64,000 bases of DNA from Botrytis cinerea B05.10 (Eukaryota > Ascomycota > Leotiomycetes > Helotiales > Sclerotiniaceae): NCBI RefSeq assembly GCF_000143535.2, contig NC_037323.1, forward strand, positions 1,798,001 through 1,862,000, read 5' to 3'. Made by a program: the position numbers and the translations under genes. Positions 48,705-60,589 of the stretch are shown here, piece by piece; the stretch's first letter is position 1, and each line of letters opens with the position of its first letter. The notes below the pieces were generated by a model. The model did no database searches and was not told where the DNA came from. It saw only the letters and a program-made list of their open reading frames with translations.

Positions 48705-50039
48705 ATGATGGATCCACTTTCTCTCTCTTTCACCTTCACCTTCGACTTCGACTTTGACCTCAAATTCATCTCGGAATTTATATTCAGAGCGGCTTGGTAT
48801 ATGCTTGAATACTTCCTAGATATCGATCGTCTCTTTTCCAAATTTGTCTTTCGTTTCAATATCTTGATTGAATCTCTTGTAACTCAGGTTCGTCTACATG
48901 CGATCGAACTTCCGTCGCACATAGATGTTACCACGATGATGCGCAAATTAAAACGCAAGTCTGAAGGTAAGTGGATTAGTTGATTCCTTCATGCTTTTTG
49001 TCTTTTATTCTGTCATCCTGATTTGCGCGTGTCGGAAATATAGAGTCATCTAACTTGAAACTTTGTTGTGTTTACAGGCGACTTGCCGAATTCGAGGTCT
49101 AAAACTCGCAAGAATGGTTCGTACAGAACTGACATGAATGTTTCAGATCAGGAGGAGGACTCTAGTGGTGTTCCGGATCAGTTTGATAGGAAGGTTTTGA
49201 AGAGAGATGGGAAAGAGAAAAAGAGGGAGAAGAAAGGAGAAAGAATGTCGGAGCCTGCTAGGATTGGTGAGAGGGAATTGGGAGAGAGGGAAAAAGATGA
49301 GGATGAGGACTCGGGACAAGAGGCTAGCAAGTATGTGGAGTGTTTGATGTTTATTTGGCTGCAGAATGTGTACTAACTTGATTTGACGAAGTGAATTTCT
49401 GGAGCTTGATAATCTTGAGAGGAAGAAAAAGAAAAGTGCGGAGAGAGCGAAAGCGCAGTTTATGGAGAAATTTATTGGGTCCGTGGAGAGAGATGTGAAG
49501 GACTTCAAGGAATCGGCGGCAGAATTGGAGAGAGAGGAGTCAGTATAAATTTACTGGCTAAGAGAATGAAACTGTGTACTGACTTTTCTAGTTCGGTTGA
49601 AAGTATGGAGTTCCTGGAAGGCTTTCATGCTGCTTATTCTTTGTCGGCGCCATTCAAAACTGACTCTTATGATTTCTCATTGAATCACAGAAGAGGTCAA
49701 AACATGATTACACGAGCGTTAGAGTTAAACTCCCACTTCGATAAGCTGGCAAAGAAGGATATCGCAAAGGAGCTTGCAGGGCTGTTTAGTAACGAATGGG
49801 GCAAAGAGGATGAAGAGATTGCTAAGATGCTTGAACTGGGAAAAATCGTTGGGCTGAATAAATTCGAGTGTATTGTGAATGCTTCAGATCCGGAGATCTT
49901 GGAGACAAATGCACTTGAAGCTTCGAAGAAATTCTACCCAGCTGTTGAGGGGGGAGGAAGTTCTGGGTGGGGCAAGGAGGCGAAGAAACATGAGAGGGCT
50001 CATAAGAAGTTACTCAAGGCTTTTGAGAGCAGGAGTTGA
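48705..50039 (+). CDS. Unknown four-exon protein
   Basis: Exons 48705-48966, 49078-49330, 49392-49538 and 49592-50039 join in frame to 369 residues. Three introns have GT-AG ends (GTAAGT, GTATGT, GTCAGT). I recognise no family. The start (MMDPLSLSFTFTFDFDFDLK) is aromatic/acidic and is followed by FISEFIFRAAWYMLEYFLDI and other hydrophobic-amphipathic helices. The centre is highly charged (KKREKKGERMSEPARIGERE). The C-terminal 150 residues look ordered (FHAAYSLSAPFKTDSYDFSL, ITRALELNSHFDKLAKKDIA, EIAKMLELGKIVGLNKFECI). The first ATG pair is used; the start could lie a little elsewhere. Confidence 0.75.
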
Positions 50040-50972
50040 GTGGTAGTTAGAGAGGGATCGGGGAACGGAATGAGATGGGAGAGTTATAGAAATTGCTCAA
50101 TGTCTTTTCAGACTTTGCTATCTTGGCTGTTGGGACAGGTAGCCGTATCATCGTATGCATAGTCTCTTGTATTTTATCATTCTTGAGATGCTTTACTGTA
50201 GCAGCTGTAAAATGAATCCTGTTCGTGGACCTAGCGAACTTTGCTGAGCATTGCATGAATGTGAAAGAAGAGAATTGAGCGGAATACTTGACCGATGTAA
50301 GGAATACTATTTTGGGCCTGGTGTCATCCCGGAAGGCAATGAAGAAGTGTATGCCTTTTGAGGTGAAGGGAGGATAGGATGAGGTAGGTATGTTGGATTG
50401 GAAGTAGAATGCATGCAATTGAGTTGAAGAGATGGAAGGGAATCTTGTGAGGTGTATGGGTGATCTATCCGAGTGCGTGAGACTGTGAAGAGGGAGGGTT
50501 TAGTAGTGTTGTTTTGGGATCTCTTTGGATGTGCTGGGTAGATAGCAGATAGGTAGATATGGTTTGTGGAAATGGCCATTTAGTATTTCAATAATTTTAT
50601 CAATAAAATGAGTACGGATTTGAATGCCAGAAATGTCTAACGTGTTGTAAGTCAGAAGCTTCCAAATATACCTGTAAGATTTTCAGTTCAAGATAATGAT
50701 TGTCTGACTTGATATTGGGTTTTCAGTTGAGTAGTTGTGTATTTTTGGTATCACGCTTCTTTCGCCCTACTGGACTTTGGAGGGGGTGGCTGGTGGATAA
50801 TGAAGTGGAGAAGATTTTGATATCCTGCCATGCTGCCTCAGGCTCAAGAGAAAATTTACCCGAACGCGCTAAAAAATCGCACATTGATTTTTACAAAATT
50901 GACTCTCAAGAACTTTTTCCTTCTAGACAACACGACAATCGACGCCGCCGACAACTCCCAAAATCAATCAAG
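50040..50972. other. Intergenic region and probable eL15 promoter/leader
   Basis: No gene seen. The last part before 50973 is likely the first, non-coding exon of the eL15 gene. Confidence 0.5.
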
Positions 50973-51115
50973 GTTAGTAAATCGAGTTCGTTCGAATCCA
51001 GATTCCAGATCAAATCGGAATTGCGTCTCTTCAAATTTTCTTCGCAGCTCTACCACAAGTTCGATTTTGATGGTTCTTGCATGGAACTTTGCTAACGTCA
51101 ATTTTCCCCAAACAG
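50973..51115 (+). promoter_or_regulatory. Probable 5' UTR intron of the eL15 gene
   Basis: Donor GTTAGT at 50973, branch-like GCTAAC near 51091 and acceptor AACAG ending at 51115, directly abutting the ATG. Introns before or near the start are common in fungal ribosomal protein genes; transcript support is not available here. Confidence 0.6.
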
Positions 51116-51961
51116 ATGGGTGCTCTTAAATATCTCGAGGAAATTCAGAAGAAGAAGCAATCTGATGTGCTTCGATTCCTTCTCCGTGTCCGATGCTGGG
51201 AGGTAAGATAAAAACGACCCCAAGAGACGATCTCGATCGACTTCAATTATTCGAAAATTTGGTCTTTGGACAAGCAAATTGGAATATTGTGGACATCTTT
51301 GATGTCTCTGCTATACACTCGTTGAACTTAGCTGAGAGTGCATAATATAGCTCCGACAATTGAACGTCGTTCACCGTGCTTCTCGTCCATCCCGCCCAGA
51401 CAAGGCCCGCCGTCTCGGTTACAAGGCCAAGCAAGGATACGTTATCTACCGTGTCCGTGTTCGTCGTGGTGGCCGCAAGCGCCCAGTTCCAAAGGGTGCC
51501 ACCTACGGTATGTTCGATCCCATATTCGACAGAAGGGAGAGGCGCTTCTCCTGAGGGAAATTTGCATTTACTAACCTAAATTTCGCACTACAGGAAAGCC
51601 AACCAACCAGGGAGTTAACCAACTCAAGTACCAAAGATCCCTCAAGTCCACCGCTGAGGAGCGTGTCGGTCGTCGTTGCGCCAACTTGAGAGTCTTGAAC
51701 TCCTACTGGATCAACCAAGACTCCACCTACAAATACTTCGAGATCATCCTCGTTGACCCTCAACACAAGGCCATCCGTCGCGATCCCCGCATCAACTGGA
51801 TCGTCAACCCAGTCCACAAGCACAGAGAATCTCGTGGATTGACCGCCACCGGAAAGAAGTCCCGTGGTCTCGGAAAGGGTCACGGATTCAACAAGACCAC
51901 CGCTGGCCGCAGAAAGACCTGGAAGAAGCACAACACCCTCAAGTTGCAAAGATACAGATAA
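51116..51961 (+). CDS. RPL15: Large-subunit ribosomal protein eL15 (RPL15)
   Basis: Cytosolic 60S subunit protein. Exons 51116-51202, 51351-51507 and 51594-51961 give exactly 203 residues, the usual size. Starts [20 protein letters not shown] and continues across the first splice as [19 protein letters not shown]. It has [20 protein letters not shown] spanning the second splice, and ends [10 protein letters not shown]. Basic throughout and rich in preferred codons (AAG, CGT, GTC, ACC), as expected for high expression. Introns carry GTAAGA/TAG and GTATGT/CAG ends. A long open frame on the other strand is a shadow of this codon bias. Confidence 0.97.
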
Positions 51962-52989
51962 ATGTAATCAGAGGTTTGTTGCGTGTTGTTGCTTGCTTGG
52001 GCAATGGGATGAATGGATTATTTTATGGCCTCATGGCGCACTGGTAGTTAATGCAAAAATGCATAGCTTTCCCATCATACCCAAAACTTTTATGAATTTA
52101 CGAATCTTCTACTATGTGAAAGTATCATGGATTTCTGGATATCTTGTTCTGTGACCAATGAAAACGTGAATACATGGGATGAATTTTCGATACAATTTCG
52201 CTCTTTCGAGACGCCAAGAAATGGTTTTATTGTTTCCCTACACATACATTCTTCTCTTCCCCATATATATTTCATAACAAATTTAAAAATCTCATCACGA
52301 ACATGTAATGTAACACCGCACCCTTCAAATCCTAACTTCTTTTTCGATAAACTCCGAGGTCGTTTCAACATGTCTCGTATTCATTCTTCCTCCATCTCTT
52401 CTTCTCAACCAGGGAAGATTTTCTCCCTTCTTGGCAAAGGAATCACGCTTCCGCTTTCAAGCCATTCCTATTATGCACAAACCGCTACTAGACTACTACT
52501 GCCACCACTACTACTAGGTCGTACATCAAAATCCAGGGAGCCAGGCATTTCTTGTGGGGAAAACCACCTAAGCCCACATCATCCCAATATGTACTGAGAT
52601 AAACCTGCAAGATTAACAATATAAATTTATACGATAACGGTAAATAACCAATCCATGCTTGTCGAGAGAGAATCCCCCTTTGGAGATTTGGGACGACGGT
52701 CAAAATCTAATGCAACATTCATACTCGTAATTTCAGATGTTAATTTCATCAAGAGACTTTTAGGAAAGAGCCCGAGACCATTTGCCCCTAAAGTTCAAGC
52801 ACGAACAGACGGACGGACTCTCGATTACGAAAACAAAAGATAGCTTGCTTAAGGTTATGCTACACGAGAAAGGAAGTGAACTACTGCCCTCGCACAACAT
52901 TTACAATTGATTTCGCAAAATACTTTTGGAGGACCTGATGGTCAAACTAGAACGCCTGCACTCCGCAGACAGTGTTTGAAAATAATAAA
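51962..52989. other. Intergenic region
   Basis: About 1 kb between eL15 and the HECT ligase gene. No gene seen. Confidence 0.5.
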
Positions 52990-55900
52990 ATGGCACCTTG
53001 GTCTAGTCGCCTACTTACTTCTTCGAGCGCACGGATCGATTCTGGCTCGAGCATTGCTACCGTTGGACCAGCACCTGATTCGCCGACGAAAGTAAGAGGG
53101 AGAGCAAAGATTACGGAGGAAGATATCTTGGATAATGCTTATGGCATTCCGACATTGACCACGGCCGGTCGGCCAGGTCCCTCGGGTTCGAATTCCTCAA
53201 AACCGACTTCGAGCCATGGGAGATCTATGAGCCATCCTTTTCCGTCGCTGTTCAATAGCAAGAAGAAGGTGAACGCGCCGACACCTCCTGGGATTGGGTT
53301 TTTCGATGACGACGATATATCACCGGAAAAGAATACAGGGTCTAGGTCTTCGAGGGTGCCAGAAAAGGATTTCTTGACGGGAAAGTGTATGACTTGCAAT
53401 TCGAGCGTGAGTTGGCCGAAAGAGCTTCATACGTTTCGATGCAAAGTTTGTATGACAGTGAACGATCTTCAGGCATACACTCCGGCTCAGAATGATGGGC
53501 TCAGAGCGGCAGGGGGTGGTAAGTCTACGACTTACTCGGGGTTGAGTAAACCTCAATTTTCTAGAGGTATGCTACGAGCGGGATGATCCATTGTAGATCT
53601 CATATCTGACCTTTATAGTGCCGCCATTATCTGTCGAGAAAACTCGAAGAATTGCGGAACGATGCATAACTACCTACCTAATCAATCGACTAAAGCATGA
53701 AGAAGCCGATGCCTCTAATACACTGTCAAGTTCGCCAAAATCTCCTACATGCGAAACAACGGAATCCCCGCAAGAATATCAGTATCCCAGACATTTCAAC
53801 CAACCCGGCTCCCAAGCACTTCCCATTAGACCCCCTCCTCCTGGACGCGGAAACAGTTCTGGAGATCGCCCAAGCATAGACGCTCACAGACGGCCAGGCT
53901 CACGTTCGATGCCCTACTCAACTTCATCCCCTGGCAGTTTCCTTGGCGCTCATATGGAAAAACGTGATCGAATGGGCTCTGGTACTTACACCAAACAACT
54001 GGCTAGTCAACCGCCAAGTAGAAGTCCTCCAAACCCGCCGGGAAAATTCGACGAGCCAGTTCACGGAAGACAAGACAATGTCACCAGAAACCTCTTTAGG
54101 CCCTTGGAAGAATATATTATAGCATCTTTTAGCCAGTTCGAGTGTATCAATACCTCATTTAGTACTACGCGACAGCATCCCAACCCTAGGGCAGGAAGTC
54201 AGAGTGGTCTGAAGAATTTCATGGCCACTATTCCAGACGAAAATGACCCGCAGTCAGAGACTCCCTTGGAAGAACTTGATCCCCGAATGTTAATGTTGGG
54301 AGACATTGCAGAGAATGGTTCTTGGTGGACTGGAAATCAGAAAGAAACCCCTGAAAAAAATCGCACCCAACGACCTGGAGACACGATACGTACGAATCCT
54401 CATTGCGATCTTACTACAGTCAAATCGCCTCGTATAGACTGGCCTGATCTTAATGAATGGTATCATATTGTATTGAACCCGGGAAGAATTTGGCATCGCA
54501 GACTGGAAGAATTGATATCACGTCGATCCAGCCCGGTCGTGCAAGCGCCCACTGATAGTGAGCTTGCCGAAATTGAGGATACAATTACAGAGGCTCAGTT
54601 GCATCTTCAGAGAACTTTATTGAAGGCTACAGAGAGTCTATTGAAACGCCCCGGACGTCCTCTGCAAGAGCCTGATAATCTCCGATTTCTCTTGATCATC
54701 CTAGCCAACCCTCTTCTATACCCTGGACATGGTACCACTCCAAGAAATTCAGGACCGAGAGCGCCATCGAATGACCAGAAACCCGAAGCTAATGATCTCA
54801 ATGTGACTAAAATTAGAGGTCAGCCTCCATCTTCTAAACAACCGCCAAATGCTACAAAAGGAGCGTCGGGCCAACACTCAGGAATCATCAAACGTATTGT
54901 GGGACTGCTTTCCAATACTCCAAATGAATGCCATCATCATATAGTTTCGTGGTTTGCTAGATATCCAGAGGGTCACTTCCAACGTACCACAGAATTGGTC
55001 GGCAGCTTTGTCACTTATAGGCTTACCAGACAGCATGGGAAACCTCGCGAGGCCGATCGACCTGACCTTACTTCTGGCTTAGTCCCTCATATGAGTTCTA
55101 GAGAATCTCATAATAATGCTGCAGCTTTCCACGCGGCTCTTCAAGCTGGGCAGGGTACTAATAAGAAAAAGGAAACGAAACAGAAGGCCGTTGTATATAG
55201 TGATGATTGGCAGATCAGGGCGGCTGCTAGGGTGATGGCACTTCTTTTCTCAGCCAATAATAGTGGGTTACATAGAAAAGGCAAGTTACTCAGTAGCGTT
55301 CAATCGCCAGCCGAGTATCTGCCAAAAAGTACGGAACCTAGTATTGGAACTCCTATCAGAGCTCTGGCCGCACATGGACAGATGTTACCGACAAGTCACT
55401 TTTACAATACCTTGCTCGATTATTCCGATCTTGTTGCTGATTTTGAGGCTTGGGAAAACAAGCGTAGCAAGTTTTCTTTTTGTCAATATCCATTCTTTCT
55501 CAGCATTTGGGCAAAAATCCAAATCATGGAGCATGATGCTCGTCGTCAAATGGAAGTAAAGGCGAGAGAGGCGTTCTTTAATAGCATCATGACACGTAAA
55601 GTCGTCAGTCAAAATCTTCTTTTGCGAGTCAGACGAGAGTGCTTGGTGGAGGATAGCTTGAAAGGGGTTAGTGAGGTTGTGGGGACTGGTGGTGAGGAGA
55701 TCAAAAAGAGTTTAAAGATAGAATTTAAGGGCGAAGAGGGTATTGATGCTGGTGGCTTGAGAAAAGAATGGTTCCTTCTTCTTGTGAGAGAAGTTTTTAA
55801 TCCTGATCATGGTGTGTATCTTCTCCGATGCGATTCAGAGAGTAAACTAACAATAAGCAGGCATGTTCTCATATGATGAGGACTCTCATTTCTGCTACTT

Positions 55901-56783
55901 TAATCCTAATAGCTTTGAAACGACCGACCAATATTTTCTTGTTGGGGCTGTACTTGGTTTGGCTATCTATAATTCGACTATTCTCGATGTGGCGCTGCCT
56001 CCTTTCGCTTTCCGAAAATTGCTCGCCGCTGCCCCAGCTGCAGCACCCGGTGCAACATCACATGCGAAACCTTCTATGACATATTCTCTCGAAGATTTAG
56101 CCGAATTTCGACCGGCTCTGGCTCATGGACTGAGACAACTCCTCGAGTTTGACGGTGATGTTGAGGAAACGTTTTGTCGCGATTTCGTAGCAGACGTTGA
56201 TCGCTATGGACAAACAGTTCAAATACCTCTCTGTCCTGACGGCGACAAAAAACCAGTGACAAACTCCAATCGAAGAGAATTTGTGGATCTTTACGTGCGA
56301 TATCTTTTAGACAATGCCGTAGCTCGACAATTTGAGCCCTTCAAGCGTGGATTCTTTACCGTCTGTGGAGGAAACGCATTATCACTTTTCCGACCCGAAG
56401 AAATTGAACTCCTCATTAGAGGCTCCGACGAGCCCCTAGACATATCTTCCCTCCGCGCCGTCTCAGTGTGTGAAAATTGGGGGGCAAAAGATGCAGCAGA
56501 GCGCGAACCAGTCATTCAATGGTTTTGGGAATCTTTTCAAAAAGCGGATCCAAAGGATCAGAGAAAACTTTTAAGCTTCATCACAGGCAGCTCTTGTATT
56601 CCGGCAATGGGTGCAGCTAGTTTGATTATCAAATTGAATTGTTTGGGAGATGACAGTGAGAGATATCCGGTGGCAAGGACGTGCTTCAATGCGTTGAGTT
56701 TGTGGAGGTATGCGACGAGGGAAAAATTGGAGGGGAGACTTTGGAGAGCGGTCCATGAGAGTGAAGGATTTGGATTGAAGTAG
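52990..56783 (+). CDS. HUL4: HECT-type E3 ubiquitin ligase, Hul4-like
   Basis: Transfers ubiquitin from E2 to substrates through a thioester on a HECT cysteine. Exons 52990-53518, 53619-55811 and 55861-56783 give 1214 residues, longer than yeast Hul4. An N-terminal CxxC...CxxC zinc-binding motif lies around residues 133-155 (GKCMTCNSS, FRCKVCMTVND). A long Pro/Ser-rich region follows, then a helical region from about 560. The HECT domain is about 860-1214 (EEGIDAGGLRKEWFLLLVRE; QYFLVGAVLGLAIYNS; MGAASLIIKL). The catalytic cysteine is Cys1182 in PVARTCFNALSLW. There are no C2, WW or RLD domains, which separates it from Rsp5- and HERC-type ligases. The assignment to Hul4 rests on this layout. 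Confidence 0.9.
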
Positions 56784-57377
56784 TGAGGGATGGATTTTGG
56801 AGTGAGTGGTTTGTGTTGGTGGGGAAATGATCAGAGTAGAAAGAGAAGGGAGGCATTTTAGATAAAGTACCAGTGGTGGTAATGTTTGGCGGGGCGTCTT
56901 TATTTTGTATTCAATGGAGCCCTAACGATTTTGGTGTCGGCAATGGCGTTGGTAACTCGATTGCCGTTTAGGAACTGGACAATTGAGTAGGTATTTGCAT
57001 GAGTCTTGGAATTGGACTGAACTTGGACCCCGGCAAAGATTGCATGCCTTTTACACGAGAAGGAGAGTCATTCATCAGAATTAGATGAGACGAGATAATA
57101 TCTCTTCGTTTATGATCATTCATATATCACTTCTCTCGTCCCTTATTTGCGTGACTATTGCTATGACCATACTTTCCCGTAAACAGTCATGTATCAAATA
57201 CCTTGATGTACTTGTTTCTAGCCATTTTGATTTTCATTTTTCCCATCATGTGAGTATTCCTCCTCAACGCCTGGTATATATACAACATATTCTACACCCA
57301 TGTCCATTCCTTCTCGTAATTCCCCCCATTTTCTCTACATCTCGTGATCCTCTCTCGTCGTTATCTCGCCCCCTTCT
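56784..57377. other. Convergent intergenic region
   Basis: Region of 594 bp; no feature seen beyond 3' UTR-like AT-rich sequence. Confidence 0.5.
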
Positions 57378-58221
57378 CTAATTATCGGCAGAAGCAGCAG
57401 CCACCTCACCTCTCGCCTGATCCAAAATCGCCTTCTCAGCCCGAATCTTTTCGTTAACAGCCGCACTCAATAACGAATCCTGTTGACTCTTCAATTTCAT
57501 CGCCGCCAAATCCTTCAACTTTTGTTTCTCTTCTGCGGTGGGTAAAACTTTCTTGGCCTTTGTCAGTTCCATCAGATCAAAGAGGATGGCGTTGTCGTCG
57601 CGGTGCTTGCATTCGATGGTTTTAGTGTAGGCTGTGGGAGCGGCTGGGGTAGAAGGTGCAGCGGGGTTGGAGGCGGTGCTGTTTATGGGGGGTGGGGAGG
57701 AGGCGTGGGAGGCGTCGGTGAAGTGGATGGTTAGGGTTGCGGGAAGGGAAGTGTCATTGCTGCGGTTGACGGTCATGGGAACAGCGGGGTTGTGGTATTT
57801 GAGGCGGGGGAGGCAGTTGCGCCAGAATTTCCTGGGAAGAATGAGGGTTAGCTTCTGGGGTTGATATCTAGGGAGAGGGGGGTGAAGGAGTGGGGATAAA
57901 GAAGGCACGTAGATAGGAAGTAGATGGAGGGGAAGAGAATATGTACTTTGGCCCGAGATGTCCATTCAGTCCAGCAGCAAAGTCCATGTGTATCCTGGTA
58001 ACTTCTGGTGGGAGAATCGCTGCGCCAGGTCCTAATCTTATGCCGAGTAACTGCGCAGAAGTAGGAAAGTCAATTTCGAATCTTCAAATAATGAATACCA
58101 TTTCTGGGGAAATCTTTACCTTCTATATGGCGAATTCTGTTAGCATCTGCGACCATTGCGAGAGAAGTGTGCGGTTACTTACAGAGTTAAGCTTGGCCAT
58201 CCGTTTCAGTAAGTTAACCAT
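57378..58221 (-). CDS. MRP49: Mitochondrial large-subunit ribosomal protein mL61 (MRP49-like)
   Basis: Exons 58183-58221, 57947-58050 and 57378-57831 give 198 residues. The N-terminus MVNLLKRMAKLN joins SLLGIRLGPGAAILPPEVTR, followed by IHMDFAAGLNGHLGPK and KFWRNCLPRLKYHNPAVPMT. These are hallmarks of the fungal Mrp49 / L51-S25-CI-B8 thioredoxin-like domain. An Ala/Pro/Ser insert follows, then a second strand-helix part (YTKTIECKHRDDNAILFDLM) and a charged helical C-terminus. The first intron could include a 3-nt microexon (AAG), but skipping it keeps the family spacing. Divergent from GEP3. Confidence 0.9.
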
Positions 58222-58432
58222 CTTGAATATGTGAAGGTCGATACAATAAATGAAATATACTGTATGAGATCGTGGGGTGAGGTTCGGAGGAAGCTTGACT
58301 TGTGAATATATTTCTGAGGTTTTGAGACTAGGATTTTGATCCCCTGTCGATAAAAAGTTCCGACCTCCGACCAAATTTATTTTTTGGTGGGATGGATGAA
58401 CATCCAGCGAATCCACGATTGATTTTATTGCA
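58222..58432. promoter_or_regulatory. Shared divergent promoter of MRP49 and GEP3
   Basis: Only 211 bp separate the two start codons of two mitochondrial translation genes. No specific motif was confidently identified. Confidence 0.5.
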
Positions 58433-60589
58433 ATGCGCCGTTCAATAATTGAAATGCCACTTTCTAATTATGGAAGACTTGCCCTGAGATTCTCAAAGCA
58501 GGCGGAATGCGCAGTTGCTGAGATACCTACTTTTCTTTGTCCTTTACTTGCGCGAAATCTGCAGTCCCCGAAGCTGGTACATAATCAACCGCGAAAGAGT
58601 GTTAGGATACAGCGAAGATATGTCCAGTCGCAAGCTCAATCCCAGGACCAAGATACTCCGAAGTCTTCTTCTATTGCTTCAGGACAGGCTGTAGCAAGAC
58701 TACCTTCGCAATGCGCCGGATGCGGTGCATTATCACAGACGACTGTCGAAGATGAAGCGGGTTATTATTCGTTGACAAGGAGATCAGTCAAGGACTTTCT
58801 GGGAACTTCACACTCGGCGAAAAATACGAAAGCCACGGCAGAAGATGAGATAGTTCAAAAGGCCCTGGAAAATGTCGATAGTACGATTCTCGAGACTTTG
58901 GGAATGGAAAAACCTTCGTCCATAACTACATCCATAGAACAGCCAGTATGCGATCGTTGTCACAATCTCAAAAATCACCAAACGGGTGTTTCGATTTATC
59001 ATCCTTCTGTACGAGCACTTCAACAAACGATCGACGAATCCCCTTACAAATACAATCATATATACCATGTCATAGATGCCGCTGATTTTCCTATGTCTTT
59101 CATACCCGCTCTGACTAAAACATTAAATCTGACGCCTCAGCGATCCCACAATCGTCGTTCGAGAACAGGAAAATTCTACGGTGATAGGAAGACGGAAGTC
59201 GATTTTGTTATTACCCGGTCCGATCTTTTAGCTCCAACGAAAACGCTGGTTGATGGGATGATGCCGTATCTAACGAGTGTATTGAGGGATGCTTTAGGGA
59301 GGGCAGGGAAAGGGGTTCGCTTGGGAAATGTTAGATGTGTTAGTGCGGAAAGAGGATGGTGGACAAAGAAGTTGAAGGAGGACGTTTTTGAAAGGGGAGG
59401 GGGCAATTGGATGGTCGGAAAGGTTAATGTGGGAAAGAGTCGGCTTTTCCATGAGATCTTTCCGAAGGGGAGGGGAGGGAATGAGGTGATTGTTGGACAA
59501 CCTCTTCCAGTGGGCGCCCTAGAGGATATAAGAGAGACGAAGCAGACCACTATCGAAGAACCTCCGTCGATAGATGCAAATATTGATGACAACATTACGC
59601 GTGAGGCTACCTTGCCTATGGGGACCTTCAGAGCGATGGGGGTAGACTCGGAAAAGGCGGGCAAGGAATTGCCAGAGAATGAACTGCCCAATGACGAATC
59701 GAATGACAGAATGTCACTTCTTCCCCCGGCACAACAGGAAACAGCTTATCCGTCAATGCCACTCGTGTCATCCCTTCCTGGCACTACCGCATCACCAATT
59801 CGAGTGCCGTTTGGCAACGGAAAAGGAGAACTGATCGATCTTCCCGGAATATCACGAGGTGAACTTGAGCTTCATGTTCAGCCAGAATATCGAAATTCTT
59901 TAGTAATGAAATCTCGGATAAAACCAGAACAGAAAGTGATGAAGCCTGGCCAGTCATTAGTGCTAGGCGGTGGTCTCATTCGGATCACACCCACAGATCC
60001 AGATGTCATTATGATGGCTTATGCTTTCACGTCAATAAAACCTGATGCACATCTAACGTCTACTGATAAGGCCATTCTTATGCAAAGTAAAGGTAGAGAG
60101 CCATTTATTGATAACATTACAGTTGCTGGGAGTGAAGAGAAGATCGCTTCGGCTGGTATTTTCCCTTTGAAATGGGATGTCACGAAGGCGCGTTTGAAGT
60201 CAAGTACCACCGTATTGACTGATAAAGGTAAAGTGGACGAACTCCCGTTTCAGATTCTTTCTACAGATATTTTGATCGAGGGGTGTGGATGGGTTGAGCT
60301 AGTCGCCCAGGTTAGCAAAAGACGTCTCATGAAGACAGATGCAGCCAAAAATAATATTGTAAACGACACAACCTGGGAATGGGGAGATGAGGAGAAAGCA
60401 GCGGACGAAAAAGCATGGCCATCAGTAGAAGTATTTACTCCTGAGGGAAAATTCATCGCTGCTAGAAGACCTATGAATGCATGGATGCTCAATGCTAAGC
60501 CGCAGACGAAAACTAAAGCTAGACCGAGACGTAGCATGAAAGGGTTTGAAAAATCGAGAAAAACTAGAGCGAGGGCAGCAGGAGCTTGA
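58433..60589 (+). CDS. GEP3: Mitochondrial circularly permuted GTPase, Gep3/YqeH family
   Basis: Single-exon gene of 718 residues. In yeast, Gep3 (Mtg3) is a mitochondrial GTPase needed for small-subunit rRNA maturation. An Arg/Ser-rich presequence is followed by a zinc motif (CAGCG near residue 95, CDRCHN near 170) of YqeH proteins. GTPase motifs come in the permuted order G4 (TRSD, about 261), G1 (GKVNVGKS, about 328) and G3 (DLPG, about 468). The C-terminal half has a beta-rich domain (QSLVLGGGLIRITPTDPDVI) and ends in a very basic tail (RPRRSMKGFEKSRKTRARAA). It is longer than yeast Gep3 (556 residues) because of an acidic/polar insert between G1 and G3. Divergent from MRP49. Confidence 0.9.
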   Translation: MRRSIIEMPLSNYGRLALRFSKQAECAVAEIPTFLCPLLARNLQSPKLVHNQPRKSVRIQRRYVQSQAQSQDQDTPKSSSIASGQAVARLPSQCAGCGALSQTTVEDEAGYYSLTRRSVKDFLGTSHSAKNTKATAEDEIVQKALENVDSTILETLGMEKPSSITTSIEQPVCDRCHNLKNHQTGVSIYHPSVRALQQTIDESPYKYNHIYHVIDAADFPMSFIPALTKTLNLTPQRSHNRRSRTGKFYGDRKTEVDFVITRSDLLAPTKTLVDGMMPYLTSVLRDALGRAGKGVRLGNVRCVSAERGWWTKKLKEDVFERGGGNWMVGKVNVGKSRLFHEIFPKGRGGNEVIVGQPLPVGALEDIRETKQTTIEEPPSIDANIDDNITREATLPMGTFRAMGVDSEKAGKELPENELPNDESNDRMSLLPPAQQETAYPSMPLVSSLPGTTASPIRVPFGNGKGELIDLPGISRGELELHVQPEYRNSLVMKSRIKPEQKVMKPGQSLVLGGGLIRITPTDPDVIMMAYAFTSIKPDAHLTSTDKAILMQSKGREPFIDNITVAGSEEKIASAGIFPLKWDVTKARLKSSTTVLTDKGKVDELPFQILSTDILIEGCGWVELVAQVSKRRLMKTDAAKNNIVNDTTWEWGDEEKAADEKAWPSVEVFTPEGKFIAARRPMNAWMLNAKPQTKTKARPRRSMKGFEKSRKTRARAAGA

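Noticed and set aside
50973..51010. tRNA-like box B (GTTCGAATCC)
   Set aside because: No box A, acceptor stem or cloverleaf around it; it lies in the proposed eL15 leader intron.
51503..51949. Long open frame on the minus strand opposite eL15
   Set aside because: It is the mirror of strong codon bias in the ribosomal protein gene and resembles nothing on its own.
58120..58182. Three-base microexon (AAG) in the first MRP49 intron
   Set aside because: Acceptor and donor motifs flank it, but including it would add one residue where the family has none; direct splicing fits better.
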